Shown: positions 1-6,601 of the stretch, piece after piece
Position numbering within the stretch: the first letter of the stretch is position 1
How the letters are laid out: each line of letters opens with the position of its first letter
Source: an uncultured Gemmatimonadota bacterium
GTDB lineage: Bacteria; Gemmatimonadota; Gemmatimonadetes; Gemmatimonadales; GWC2-71-9
Direction of reading: 5' to 3'
DNA length: 21,603 bases
Assembly: GCA_937961295.1 (NCBI GenBank)
Contig: CALGOK010000143.1
Span: 1 to 21,603 of the forward strand
Notes under the pieces: model-generated
What the model was told of the DNA's origin: nothing
Database searches by the model: none
Seen by the model: only the letters and a program-made list of their open reading frames with translations
Program-made: the position numbers and the translations under genes

Positions 1-1
1 G

Positions 2-64
2 GTCATCGAGCGCGTCACGCGCGAGGGAACCGAAACGCCGGTAGGAACGCCGTGGGCACCCTGA
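2..64 (+). CDS. 3' end of an unidentified gene (partial)
   Basis: The reading frame is open from the left edge and ends in TGA at 62-64. The visible tail reads VIERVTREGTETPVGTPWAP, too short to identify. It overlaps the GTG start of the next gene by 13 bases, as expected for two translationally coupled genes of one operon. Codons mostly end in G or C, which fits coding use in this genome but is weak evidence at 20 codons. Confidence 0.35.
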   Translation, partial: VIERVTREGTETPVGTPWAP

Positions 65-297
65 TCGCCGTCGGACTGATCGTGGCGCTGCTGCTGTGGT
101 TGATGGGCGCCGGCCGCCATGACCGCCCGTTCGCACCCGAGGACGACCTCGAGACCCCGATCGACCGCGACGAGCTCGCCGAGGCCGAGGCGGAGCTGGC
201 GGAGGACAGCGAGGCGCACGAGATCGACGAGGCGCTCGGCGACGATGACGACTGGGGGCCGGGGACGGGGCGGCCGAACCTGCCGGGGATTGGCTAG
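52..297 (+). CDS. Small membrane-anchored acidic protein, unknown function
   Basis: An 81-residue protein. Residues 3-20 form one hydrophobic helix (LIAVGLIVALLLWLMGAG). After a short basic stretch (GRHDR) the remaining 55 or so residues are strongly acidic, rich in Asp and Glu, and end in a Gly/Pro-rich tail. This suggests a single-pass inner-membrane protein with a charged cytoplasmic tail. The GTG start at 52 is chosen because AGGA at 43-46 lies 5 bases upstream and because later starts would cut the helix. It overlaps the end of the upstream gene, so the two are probably co-transcribed. I do not recognise a family. The gene converges on gyrB and is followed at once by a large palindrome. 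Confidence 0.6.
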   Translation: MGTLIAVGLIVALLLWLMGAGRHDRPFAPEDDLETPIDRDELAEAEAELAEDSEAHEIDEALGDDDDWGPGTGRPNLPGIG

Positions 298-372
298 CAG
301 GCGCGCCCCTCGCGGCGCGCGATGCCCGCATGGCGCCTTGCCGGCATCGCGCGCCCCGAGGGGCGCGCCTGC
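297..372. terminator. Near-perfect 30-bp palindrome between convergent genes (candidate bidirectional terminator)
   Basis: Bases 297-326 pair with 343-372 with only one mismatch (C313 against C356). The 16-base loop holds a further three pairs (328-330 with 339-341). Both arms are almost pure G and C. The palindrome fills most of the space between the stop of the small acidic gene and the gyrB stop at 381, so either transcript would form the same hairpin. There is no T-tract on either side, so it would not be a textbook intrinsic terminator. It may be a repeat element instead. Confidence 0.6.
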
Positions 373-380
373 CTCACGCC

Positions 381-2312
381 TCAGACGTCCAGCACGCTCA
401 CGTACTTGGCGTTCGCCTCGATGAACTGCCGCCGCGGCTCGACATTGTCCCCCATCAGCTCGTCGAACAGCTTCGACGCCTCGACCGCGTCCTCGAGCGT
501 CACCCGCAGGATGGTCCGGGTCTCCGGGTCCATGGTGGTGCGCCAGAGCTGGTCGGGGTTCATCTCGCCGAGGCCCTTGTAGCGCTGCAGCGAGACGTTG
601 CCCTTGCCGCCGCCCTCGCTGAGCCGCTTGGTGAACTCCACCCGCTCGTCCTCGTCGTAGGCGTAGTACTCCTCCTTCCCCTTGGCGACGCGGTAGAGCG
701 GCGGCTGGGCGATGTAGATGTACCCCGCCTCGATCAGCTCGGGCATCTGCCGGAAGAAGAAGGTGAGCAGCAGCGTCCGGATGTGCGCGCCGTCGACGTC
801 GGCGTCGGTCATCAGGATGATCTTGTGGTAGCGCGCGTCCTCGAGCTTGAAGTCGTCGCGCACCCCGGTGCCGATGGCGGTGATGATCGAGCGGATCTCC
901 TCGTTGCCGAGGATACGGTCGATGCGGGCCCGCTCGACGTTGAGGATCTTGCCGCGCAGCGGCAGGATCGCCTGGAAGTTCCGGTTGCGGCCCTGCTTGG
1001 CGGAGCCGCCGGCCGAGTCGCCCTCGACCAGGTAGAGCTCCGAGAGGGCGGGGTCGTCGATCGAGCAGTCGGCCAGCTTGCCGGGCAGCACCGCGTTCTC
1101 GAGTCCCGACTTCTTGCGGACCAGCTCGCGCGCCTTGCGGGCCGCCTCGCGGGCGCGCGCCGCGCTCACGGCCTTCTCGATGATCGCCCGCGCCACCGGC
1201 GGGTGCTCCTCGAGGAACTGGCCGAGGTGCTCGTTGACCAGGGCCCGGACGATGCCCTCCACCTCGCTGTTGCCGAGCTTGGTCTTTGTCTGCCCCTCGA
1301 ACTGCGGTTCGCGCACCTTGACGTGCAGCACGCAGGTCATCCCCTCGCGGGCATCATCGCCGCTCAGGGTGAAGTCGGCCTTCTTGAGGTAGTTGCCCTT
1401 CTTGGCGATGTCGTTGATGGTGCGGGTCAGCGCCGACTTGAACCCCGTGAGGTGGGTGCCGCCCTCGCGGGTGTTGATGTTGTTGACGAAGGTGAACGTG
1501 TTGTCGTTGTAGCCGTTCTCGTACTGCAGGCGTAGGGCCACGTCCACGTCGTCGCGGGTGGCCGAGAACGCCACCGGCTTGGGGTGGAGCGGCTTCTTGT
1601 TGCGGTTGAGGAAGGTGACGAACTCGATCAGGCCGCCCTTGTAGTAGAACGTCTCGACCTTGGGCGTCTCCTCGCGCTCGTCGGTGATCGTGATGGTGAT
1701 CCCGCCGTTGAGGAACGCCAGCTGCCGCAGCCGGTCGGCCAGCGTGGTGAACGAGAACTCCAGCACGGTGAAGATCTGCGGGTCGGGCTTGAAGGTGACC
1801 GTGGTGCCGGTCCCCGCCGCCATGCCGATCACGGTGAGCTTCTGGGTGGTCTGGCCGCGCACGAACGACATCTGGTGCCGCGCCCCGTCGCGGTCGACCG
1901 TGACGGTGAGCCGCTCGGAGAGCGCGTTGACCACCGACACGCCGACGCCGTGGAGGCCGCCCGACACCTTGTAGGAGTTCTTGTCAAACTTGCCGCCGGC
2001 GTGCAGCACGGTGAGCGCCAGCTCCACGCCCGGCAGCCCCTCGGTGGGATGCACGTCGACCGGGATGCCGCGGCCGTTGTCGGCCACCGTGAGCGCCCCG
2101 TCGCGATGGATGGTGACCTCGATCCGGTCGCAGTGGCCGGCCAGCGCCTCGTCGATCGAGTTGTCGACCACCTCGTAGACCAGGTGGTGGAGGCCGTTCT
2201 CGCCGGTCGAGCCGATGTACATCCCCGGCCGCTTGCGGACCGCCTCCAGCCCCTTGAGCACCGTGATCGACTGGGCGCCGTAGTCGCCCTTGGGCTTCGC
2301 ATCCTTCGCCAT
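381..2312 (-). CDS. gyrB: DNA gyrase subunit B
   Basis: ATPase subunit of type II topoisomerase, which with GyrA introduces negative supercoils. The 643-residue protein has the GHKL ATPase at the N-terminus: general base Glu47 and Mg-binding Asn51 in VYEVVDN, ADNGRG around 77-82, GGKFD near 106 and the GGLHGVG lid around 118. The transducer domain follows, then the TOPRIM domain with LVEGDSAGGSAKQGR and the acidic MTDADVDGAH motif. The C-terminus (QRYKGLGEMN to KYVSVLDV) is complete. The length matches short GyrB proteins without the enterobacterial insert. I place the start at ATG 2312 rather than the adjacent GTG at 2315: GAGGG sits 4 bases before the ATG but only 1 base before the GTG. ParE is the alternative, but the recF-dciA neighbourhood favours gyrB. 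It is the last gene of the operon. Confidence 0.96.
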   Translation of the reverse strand: MAKDAKPKGDYGAQSITVLKGLEAVRKRPGMYIGSTGENGLHHLVYEVVDNSIDEALAGHCDRIEVTIHRDGALTVADNGRGIPVDVHPTEGLPGVELALTVLHAGGKFDKNSYKVSGGLHGVGVSVVNALSERLTVTVDRDGARHQMSFVRGQTTQKLTVIGMAAGTGTTVTFKPDPQIFTVLEFSFTTLADRLRQLAFLNGGITITITDEREETPKVETFYYKGGLIEFVTFLNRNKKPLHPKPVAFSATRDDVDVALRLQYENGYNDNTFTFVNNINTREGGTHLTGFKSALTRTINDIAKKGNYLKKADFTLSGDDAREGMTCVLHVKVREPQFEGQTKTKLGNSEVEGIVRALVNEHLGQFLEEHPPVARAIIEKAVSAARAREAARKARELVRKKSGLENAVLPGKLADCSIDDPALSELYLVEGDSAGGSAKQGRNRNFQAILPLRGKILNVERARIDRILGNEEIRSIITAIGTGVRDDFKLEDARYHKIILMTDADVDGAHIRTLLLTFFFRQMPELIEAGYIYIAQPPLYRVAKGKEEYYAYDEDERVEFTKRLSEGGGKGNVSLQRYKGLGEMNPDQLWRTTMDPETRTILRVTLEDAVEASKLFDELMGDNVEPRRQFIEANAKYVSVLDV

Positions 2313-2336
2313 CACACCCTCGCGTTCCGTGAAGAG

Positions 2337-2684
2337 TCAGGACCGGTCGAGCGGTCCCACCAGCCATCGCACGTGTTCCACGCGTCCCTGCCGCGACCCG
2401 TTGACGCGGGCCAGGATCCGCGGCGTCATCAACCCCAGCTCGGTGGCCCAGGCGTTGGTCGCCACCCGCACCAGCAGCGTGCCGTCGGGGGTCACCGCCA
2501 GCGCCCGCGTCACCGCGGCGATCTGCGGTCCCACCAGTTCGGGCCACGCCTCGACCACCTCCGCCAGGTCGAGCCGCTTGCGCAGCCCGCTCCGCGCGAT
2601 CCACGCGTCGAGCGCCTCGGCCAGCGGCGTCGGCTTGAGCGGCGCGTTTAGTCCCGCGTGATCGTCCCGTCGTGCACGTGCCAC
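2337..2684 (-). CDS. dciA: DUF721/DciA family protein
   Basis: A 115-residue DUF721 protein. DciA is the ancestral helicase-loading factor that helps deliver DnaB to the origin in bacteria lacking DnaC or DnaI. The conserved core is visible in order: PLAEALDAWIARSGL, then VVEAWPELVGPQIAAVT, then DGTLLVRVATNAWATELGLM and LARVNG. The KH-like fold spans about residues 20-105. The GTG start at 2684 lies inside the end of recF (37-base overlap) and is supported by GGAGG 7 bases upstream. No other good start exists between there and the conserved core. The order recF-DUF721-gyrB is a common replication operon. The gap to gyrB is 24 bases. Family assignment is firm; helicase loading is inferred from the family. 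Confidence 0.85.
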   Translation of the reverse strand: MARARRDDHAGLNAPLKPTPLAEALDAWIARSGLRKRLDLAEVVEAWPELVGPQIAAVTRALAVTPDGTLLVRVATNAWATELGLMTPRILARVNGSRQGRVEHVRWLVGPLDRS

Positions 2685-3715
2685 CGTGGCGCCTCCAGCG
2701 CGTCGGGCAGGTCCTCGGGCCGCGGGGCGGTGACCACCAGCTGCACCGCCGCAGCCTGGAGCCGGTCGGCCAGTCGCGCCTGGCGGCTGCCGTCGAGCTC
2801 CGCGAACACATCGTCCACCAGCAGCGCCGGGCGCGTGTCGCGATCGCGCGCCAGCGTGTCGTGCTCCAGCAATCGCAGCCCGATCGCCGCGGTGCGCTGC
2901 TGGCCGGTCGAGCCGAACTCCCGCAGCGCCTTCTGGCCGAGGCCCAGCACCAGGTCGTCGCGATGCGGGCCGAGCGTCGTCTGCCCCCGTTGCTGGTCGC
3001 GCACCCGATGCGCCGCGATCCGCTCGTCCCACGCCGCGGGATCGGCCAGCTCGGCGTCGCCGCGGTAGCGCATCGTCACCTCGAGCGGCTCGCCCAGCGA
3101 CGCGAGCTCCTCGCGCCAGGTGGCCTCGGCCGCGGCGAGCCACGCCAACCGTCCGGCCACCACCACCGCACCGGCCTGCGCCAGCGGGCCGTCGAATGCC
3201 GCCGCGCTGCTCGCGTCCTGCCGCCGGAGCGCCGCGTTGCGCTGGGCCACCGCCGCCCGGTAGCGCAGCAGCGCCCCAAGATAGGTGGCCGACCCGAGCG
3301 AGAGCATCCGGTCGAGCCAGCGCCGGCGTTCCCCGGCGCCGCCCTGCACCAGCGCCAGGTCGGTCGGCAGGAAGCTCACCGCCAGCCACGCGCCGAGTGC
3401 GTCGGTGATTCGGGGTCGTTCCTCCCCACCCACGGTCACCCGCTTGCGCCCGTCGGCGGCGTGCCAGGTGGTCGCCACCGCGACGCCGTCGTCGCGCGTC
3501 ACCGCCACGTGGAAGCCGGGGCCGCCGAATCGCGCGACATCGCGGTCGCGCGCACCGCGCAGCGAGCGGAACAGCACCGGGTACGCCAGCGCCTCGAGCA
3601 GGTTGGTCTTGCCGTGGCCGTTGGGGCCGATCAGCGCCATCCCGCCGGCGGGCAGCTCGAGCGTCGCGTCGGCGAGGTTGCGGAAGCCCCGCACCACCAG
3701 CGACGCCGCCCGCAT
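2648..3715 (-). CDS. recF: DNA replication and repair protein RecF
   Basis: An SMC-like ATPase of the RecFOR pathway that binds single/double-strand DNA junctions and helps load RecA at gaps. The 355-residue chain carries an N-terminal Walker A (GPNGHGKTNLLEAL, from residue 30), the AVSFLPTDLALVQG and RRRWLD segments of the RecF lobe, the signature region GSTGQQRTAAIGLRL and Walker B ALLVDDVFAELD near residue 305. Length matches the family (about 355-375). ATG at 3715 is 4 bases from the stop of the upstream crotonase gene and has no clear ribosome site of its own, so translation is probably coupled. Unusually, dnaN does not precede recF here. Confidence 0.95.
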   Translation of the reverse strand: MRAASLVVRGFRNLADATLELPAGGMALIGPNGHGKTNLLEALAYPVLFRSLRGARDRDVARFGGPGFHVAVTRDDGVAVATTWHAADGRKRVTVGGEERPRITDALGAWLAVSFLPTDLALVQGGAGERRRWLDRMLSLGSATYLGALLRYRAAVAQRNAALRRQDASSAAAFDGPLAQAGAVVVAGRLAWLAAAEATWREELASLGEPLEVTMRYRGDAELADPAAWDERIAAHRVRDQQRGQTTLGPHRDDLVLGLGQKALREFGSTGQQRTAAIGLRLLEHDTLARDRDTRPALLVDDVFAELDGSRQARLADRLQAAAVQLVVTAPRPEDLPDALEAPRWHVHDGTITRD

Positions 3716-3719
3716 CGGC

Positions 3720-4505
3720 TCAGCGGCCGCGGAACGCCGCGGCGCGCTTCTCCAGGAAGGCCCGCGTCCCCTCGCCCTTGTCCTCGCTCGCGCACGCCGC
3801 GCCGAACGCCTCGGCCTCGAGCGCCATGGCGTCGTCCACCGTGGCGTCGAGCCCGCGATCGACCTGGTCGAGGCAGAGCCCTACCGCGAGCGGCCCCATC
3901 GCGAGCATCGTCCTGGCCAGCGCGCGCGCCTCGTCGAGCAGCGTGCTGCCATCGACCACGCGATTCACCAGGCCGATCCGCTCGGCCTCTTCGGCACCCA
4001 CCATTCGCGCGGTGAGCAGGACTTCCAGCGCGCGCCCGCGCCCCACCAGCCGCGGCAGCCGCACCGTGCCGCCGTAGCCGGGGATCAGGCCGAGCTTCAC
4101 CTCGGGTTGTCCGAACTTGGCGTTCGGCGCGGCGAGCCGGATGTGGCACGCCATCGCCAGCTCGCAGCCACCGCCCAGCGCGAAGCCGTTCACCGCGGCG
4201 ATCACCGGCTTGCGCAGCCGCTCCAGCGCCCGGAACGCCGCCTGGCCGCGCTCGGCGAGCTGGCGCCCCTCGTCGCCGTCGACCTCCGCGAGCTCGCCGA
4301 TATCGGCGCCTGCCACGAACGCCTTCTCGCCCGCGCCGGTGAGGATCAGCGCGCGCACGTCGTGGTCGGTCGCGACCCGCTCCGCCAGCGCGGCGAGGTC
4401 GCCGATCACGTCGGCGTTGAGGGCGTTCAGCTTGTCGGGGCGATTGACCGTCGCGACGGCGATCCCGTCGGCGTCGAGCTCGAAAAGGAGGGTGGTGTAG
4501 GACAT
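3720..4505 (-). CDS. Enoyl-CoA hydratase / crotonase family protein
   Basis: A 261-residue crotonase-fold enzyme that most likely hydrates short-chain enoyl-CoA to 3-hydroxyacyl-CoA in fatty acid or butyrate metabolism. The oxyanion-hole segment AGADI is at 65-69. GFALGGGCELAMACHIRL (from 107) holds the first catalytic glutamate, Glu115, and FGQPEVKLGLIPGYGG holds the second, Glu135. Both are present, so this is a true hydratase candidate rather than an inactive crotonase. Length is typical. The exact substrate cannot be read from the sequence. It is the first gene of the minus-strand run to recF, dciA and gyrB, only 4 bases before recF. Its start at ATG 4505 faces the divergent glpK across a repeat-bearing spacer. 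Confidence 0.9.
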   Translation of the reverse strand: MSYTTLLFELDADGIAVATVNRPDKLNALNADVIGDLAALAERVATDHDVRALILTGAGEKAFVAGADIGELAEVDGDEGRQLAERGQAAFRALERLRKPVIAAVNGFALGGGCELAMACHIRLAAPNAKFGQPEVKLGLIPGYGGTVRLPRLVGRGRALEVLLTARMVGAEEAERIGLVNRVVDGSTLLDEARALARTMLAMGPLAVGLCLDQVDRGLDATVDDAMALEAEAFGAACASEDKGEGTRAFLEKRAAAFRGR

Positions 4506-4663
4506 CGCTGAAAGATAGCCGATTCGCCTCGAATCGGGTGAAGGGTGATGGGTGATGGGTGAAGGGGGCGATGGGCCGGATCGGTGCGCCGGAAGGGAGC
4601 CTCAGGGTTCCCCTTCACCCATCACCCTTTACCCTTCACCAGACCCGACTCCGGACCTGCCGC
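4506..4663. other. Divergent intergenic region between the crotonase operon and glpK
   Basis: A 158-base spacer that must carry promoters for both directions. About two thirds of it is taken up by inverted heptamer arrays and their core (separate entry), leaving about 30 bases on the crotonase side and about 23 on the glpK side. I see no confident -35/-10 pair on either strand. Confidence 0.5.
4536..4640. repeat. Inverted tandem heptamer element (GGGTGAW arms)
   Basis: Four exact head-to-tail 7-base units, GGGTGAA, GGGTGAT, GGGTGAT, GGGTGAA, fill 4536-4563. The reverse-complement array (TTCACCC, ATCACCC, TTTACCC, TTCACC) fills 4614-4640. Over 30 aligned positions (4537-4566 against 4611-4640) the arms match at 28. 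They enclose a core of about 50 bases with no repeat of the heptamer. The units differ from the other heptamer sites in this window but the architecture is the same. Confidence 0.85.
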
Positions 4664-6118
4664 ATGCCGATCATCCTGGCCCTCGACCAGGGCACCACCG
4701 GCTCCACCGCCATCGTCTTCGCACCCGACGGGCGCGTGCTGGGGCGCGGCTATCGCGAGATTCCGCAGCACTTCCCGCGGCCCGGCGAGGTGGAGCACGA
4801 TCCCGCCTCGCTGATCGACACGCTGGTGGAGGCGGGGCGCGAGGCGATCGCGCAGTCGGGTGCGACGCCCGAGGCGATCGGGATCACCAACCAGCGCGAG
4901 ACCGTGGTGCTCTGGGATCGCGAGACGCTGGAGCCGATCGGCCGCGCGATCGTGTGGCAGGATCGCCGGACCGCGAAGCGGTGCCGCGAACTGCGAGAAG
5001 AGGGCCACGCCGACGTGATCCGGGAGCGCACCGGACTGGTGATCGATCCGTACTTCTCCGCCACGAAGCTCGAGTGGCTCCTCGGCAGCGGTGACATCCG
5101 TGCCCGCGCCGACGCCGGCTCGCTCGCCGCCGGCACGGTGGAGAGCTGGGTCGTGACGAAGCTCTCCGGTGGCACGCACATCTCCGATCGGACCAACTCG
5201 TGCCGCACCATGCTGGCGAACATCGCCTCGGGCGATTGGGACGAGGCGATGCTCGAGCTGTTCGGCGTACCTCGCGACATCCTCCCCACCGTGGTGCCGA
5301 GCGCGGGGAAGCTGGCGGTGGCGGGGGCCGAGTGGTTCGGCCGCGATCTGCCGATCACCGGGTTGGTGGGCGACCAGCAGGCGGCACTCTTCGGGCAGGG
5401 GTGCGAGCGACCCGGTGAGGCGAAGATCACTTATGGCACCGGGTCGTTCCTGTTGCGGTTCACCGGCACCGACGCACCGCCCCATCCCGACGCCGGGATC
5501 CTCGCCACCATCGCCGCGGGATCGGACGGCGGGATCGGCTGGGCGCTCGAGGGATCGTCCTTCATCGCCGGCGCCGCGGTGCAGTGGCTCCGCGACGGGC
5601 TGGGACTGATCGAGTCGGCGAGCGAGACCGCGGAGATCGCCGCGAGCGTGGACGACAGCGGCGGCGTGGTGTTCGTCCCCGCCTTCACCGGGCTCGGCGC
5701 GCCGCACTGGAACGCCCACGCGCGTGGCACCATCACCGGGCTCACCCGCGGCACCGGTCGGGCGCACCTGGTGCGCGCGACGCTCGAGGCGATCACCCAC
5801 GGCACCGCCGACCTGGTCGAGGCGATGGGCGGCGTGCGCGAGCTGCGGGTCGACGGTGGCGCCGCCGCCAATGACTGGATGATGCAGCAGCAGGCCGACC
5901 TGCTGGGGGTGCCGGTGGTGCGGCCGCCGGCGGTGGAGCTCACCGCGTACGGTGCGGCGCGGCTGGCGGCGATCGGCATCGGCGGCGCGCTCCCCCCGGC
6001 CGCCGACCTCGGGGCGCATGACACCTTCGAGCCCGGCCGCACCGACCAGTGGCGGGCCGAGCAGCGCGGCGAGTGGAAGCGGACCGTCGCGGCCGCGGTG
6101 GCGTGGGCGGAGGGGTGA
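4664..6118 (+). CDS. glpK: Glycerol kinase
   Basis: An FGGY-family kinase that phosphorylates glycerol to sn-glycerol 3-phosphate in the cytoplasm. The 484-residue chain begins with the phosphate-binding DQGTTGST (residues 8-15). It keeps the glycerol-contacting residues expected from E. coli GlpK: Arg78-Glu79 in ITNQRET, Trp98 in WQDRRT, Tyr130 in DPYFSATK and Asp237 in VGDQQAALFGQ. The motifs HISDRTNSCRTML, YGTGSFLL and DGGAAANDWMMQQQAD are typical. It is slightly shorter than most GlpK (about 500). ATG 4664 is chosen because earlier in-frame starts would translate the heptamer array and add residues unlike the family. No strong ribosome site is visible. glpF and glpD are not adjacent. Confidence 0.95.
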   Translation: MPIILALDQGTTGSTAIVFAPDGRVLGRGYREIPQHFPRPGEVEHDPASLIDTLVEAGREAIAQSGATPEAIGITNQRETVVLWDRETLEPIGRAIVWQDRRTAKRCRELREEGHADVIRERTGLVIDPYFSATKLEWLLGSGDIRARADAGSLAAGTVESWVVTKLSGGTHISDRTNSCRTMLANIASGDWDEAMLELFGVPRDILPTVVPSAGKLAVAGAEWFGRDLPITGLVGDQQAALFGQGCERPGEAKITYGTGSFLLRFTGTDAPPHPDAGILATIAAGSDGGIGWALEGSSFIAGAAVQWLRDGLGLIESASETAEIAASVDDSGGVVFVPAFTGLGAPHWNAHARGTITGLTRGTGRAHLVRATLEAITHGTADLVEAMGGVRELRVDGGAAANDWMMQQQADLLGVPVVRPPAVELTAYGAARLAAIGIGGALPPAADLGAHDTFEPGRTDQWRAEQRGEWKRTVAAAVAWAEG

Positions 6119-6141
6119 CAGGCCCTCCCCTCCGCTATATT
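6115..6141 (+). promoter_or_regulatory. Possible promoter before ccmE
   Basis: TATATT at 6136-6141 is a clear -10-like hexamer in an otherwise GC-rich stretch. GTGACA at 6115-6120, overlapping the end of glpK, could be its -35, but the 15-base spacer is short. Transcription would begin near 6148-6150, about 20 bases before ccmE. Weak evidence, from hexamer similarity only. Confidence 0.3.
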
Positions 6142-6168
6142 CCGCCCCATGCGGAGGGATCTGTCGTC

Positions 6169-6594
6169 ATGAAGCCGAGCACCAAGTTCGCCCTCGGGGC
6201 CGTCGTGATCGTGGCCAGCGTGTCGCTGCTGATCGCCCAGGGGATCAAGCAGACAGGGACGTACTTCCTCACCCCCACCCAGCTCGTCGAGCGCACCGCC
6301 GACGACCCGACGTTCCACGACGTGGGCCTCAAGGTCAGCGCCAAGGTGGTCAAGGGTTCGATCACCCGGAGTCCCGCCGAGCAGCGCGTCGACTTCACCA
6401 TCACCGACGGGACGAGCGAATTCCCGGTGACCTACGTGGGCCTGGTTCCCGACACCTTCACCGACGAGAACGACATCGACGTGGTGGTGGAGGGGAAGTA
6501 CGGCCGCGACGGGGTGTTCCACGCCACCGACGTGATCGCCAAGTGCGGGTCGCGCTACGAGGCGGAGTGGGAAGCCCAGGGGCAGCAGGCCTGA
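6169..6594 (+). CDS. ccmE: Cytochrome c maturation haem chaperone CcmE, cysteine (CxxxY) type
   Basis: A periplasmic haem chaperone that receives haem from CcmC and hands it to CcmF. The 141-residue chain has an N-terminal membrane anchor (residues 7-24) and the OB-fold beta barrel (VSAKVVKGSITR, VDFTITDGTSEFPVTYVGLVPDTF, VVVEGKYGRDGVFHATDVIAKC). In most CcmE proteins haem attaches covalently to the histidine of HxxxY after the AK of this last strand. Here the position is Cys126 in CGSRY, with the tyrosine kept at 130. This is the CxxxY type described from some archaea and sulfate reducers. ATG 6169 has GGAGG at 6153-6157, 11 bases upstream, a little far. ccmF starts 7 bases after its stop. 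Confidence 0.92.
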   Translation: MKPSTKFALGAVVIVASVSLLIAQGIKQTGTYFLTPTQLVERTADDPTFHDVGLKVSAKVVKGSITRSPAEQRVDFTITDGTSEFPVTYVGLVPDTFTDENDIDVVVEGKYGRDGVFHATDVIAKCGSRYEAEWEAQGQQA

Positions 6595-6601
6595 TCCACC
6601 G

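Noticed and set aside
330..2651. Long plus-strand frames of 401 and 355 codons
   Set aside because: They are antisense to gyrB and dciA, rich in Arg, His and Val as expected of a GC-rich shadow frame, with no motif. gyrB on the other strand is unmistakable.
4559..4663. N-terminal extension of glycerol kinase from ATG 4559
   Set aside because: It would translate the heptamer array, and the family begins at the IILALDQGTTGST segment, matching ATG 4664.
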